This document shows, piece after piece, positions 12,532-12,606 of a stretch of DNA of 12,606 nucleotides. The DNA is from JAHFUI01 sp041485905 (GTDB taxonomy: Bacteria > Acidobacteriota > Vicinamibacteria > Vicinamibacterales > CAVVIG01): the NCBI GenBank assembly GCA_041485905.1, contig JBGPKK010000137.1, positions 1 through 12,606 on the forward strand, written 5' to 3'. The position numbers and the translations under genes are program-made. Below the pieces are notes generated by a model that was not told the origin of the DNA, searched no databases, and saw only the letters and a program-made list of their open reading frames with translations. How positions within the stretch are numbered: the first letter of the stretch is position 1; every line of letters begins with the position of its first letter.

Positions 12532-12606
12532 TGGTGACCGGGGCGGGGATCGAACCCGCGGCCCGCGCATTAAAAGTGCGCTGCTCTACCACTGAGCTAC
12601 CCGGTC
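12532..12606 (-). tRNA. tRNA-Lys(TTT)
   Basis: Full cloverleaf on the minus strand, starting exactly at the right window edge. The acceptor stem GACCGGG/CCCGGTC is perfect. The D arm is GCTC/GAGC, the anticodon stem GCGCA/TGCGC has loop CTTTTAA, and the T arm GCGGG/CCCGC has loop TTCGATC. The anticodon is TTT. Discriminator A is followed by an encoded CCA (12534-12532). Its promoter lies outside the window. Confidence 0.95.

Overview
This window is GC-rich chromosomal DNA. Most genes are on the minus strand and tightly packed. The gene content and non-coding texture include an SPFH slipin with NfeD, a stand-alone AgrE/ArgZ-type ornithine cyclodeaminase, a secreted double-VOC protein, small lipoproteins with a PPC-like fold, short hairpin repeats and heptamer tandem repeats between genes. 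This fits a soil-type Acidobacteriota genome, perhaps Vicinamibacteria. That placement is inference from gene style; the window holds no marker gene.

Layout. Positions 1-1556 are the end of a mobile region. A large serine recombinase, cut by the left edge, carries an in-frame TAA ahead of a recognisable C-terminal remnant. The remnant runs straight into the 3' end of tRNA-Glu(TTC), a likely island/chromosome junction. At 1689-1929 a 241-bp MITE-like element with 16-bp inverted repeats and a perfect 8-bp target duplication sits just upstream of the tRNA. Positions 1976-3837 hold a minus-strand cluster: membrane protein, NfeD, slipin. Positions 3877-5216 hold an uncharacterised coiled-coil protein and a small lipoprotein, with hairpins and heptamer repeats between them.

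Positions 5312-9312 are the core of the window, a sulfur assimilation unit read on the minus strand: TSUP-family transporter, a 29-codon cysteine-rich leader ORF, an intrinsic terminator, then cysD, cysN and cysH. CysDN makes APS from sulfate and ATP. CysH has the cysteine pairs of an iron-sulfur APS reductase and would reduce APS directly to sulfite, so no cysC is needed. The leader ORF has five Cys codons within seven. The leader RNA can be drawn as a 1:2 / 2:3 / 3:4 attenuator whose terminator ends at the cysD start codon. The natural reading is ribosome-mediated attenuation by cysteine supply, and this is the most interesting item in the window.

Positions 9338-12606 hold the divergent ornithine cyclodeaminase homologue, a REP-like hairpin between convergent genes, a secreted VOC protein, a family IV (HSL-like) esterase and tRNA-Lys(TTT), which ends exactly at the right edge.
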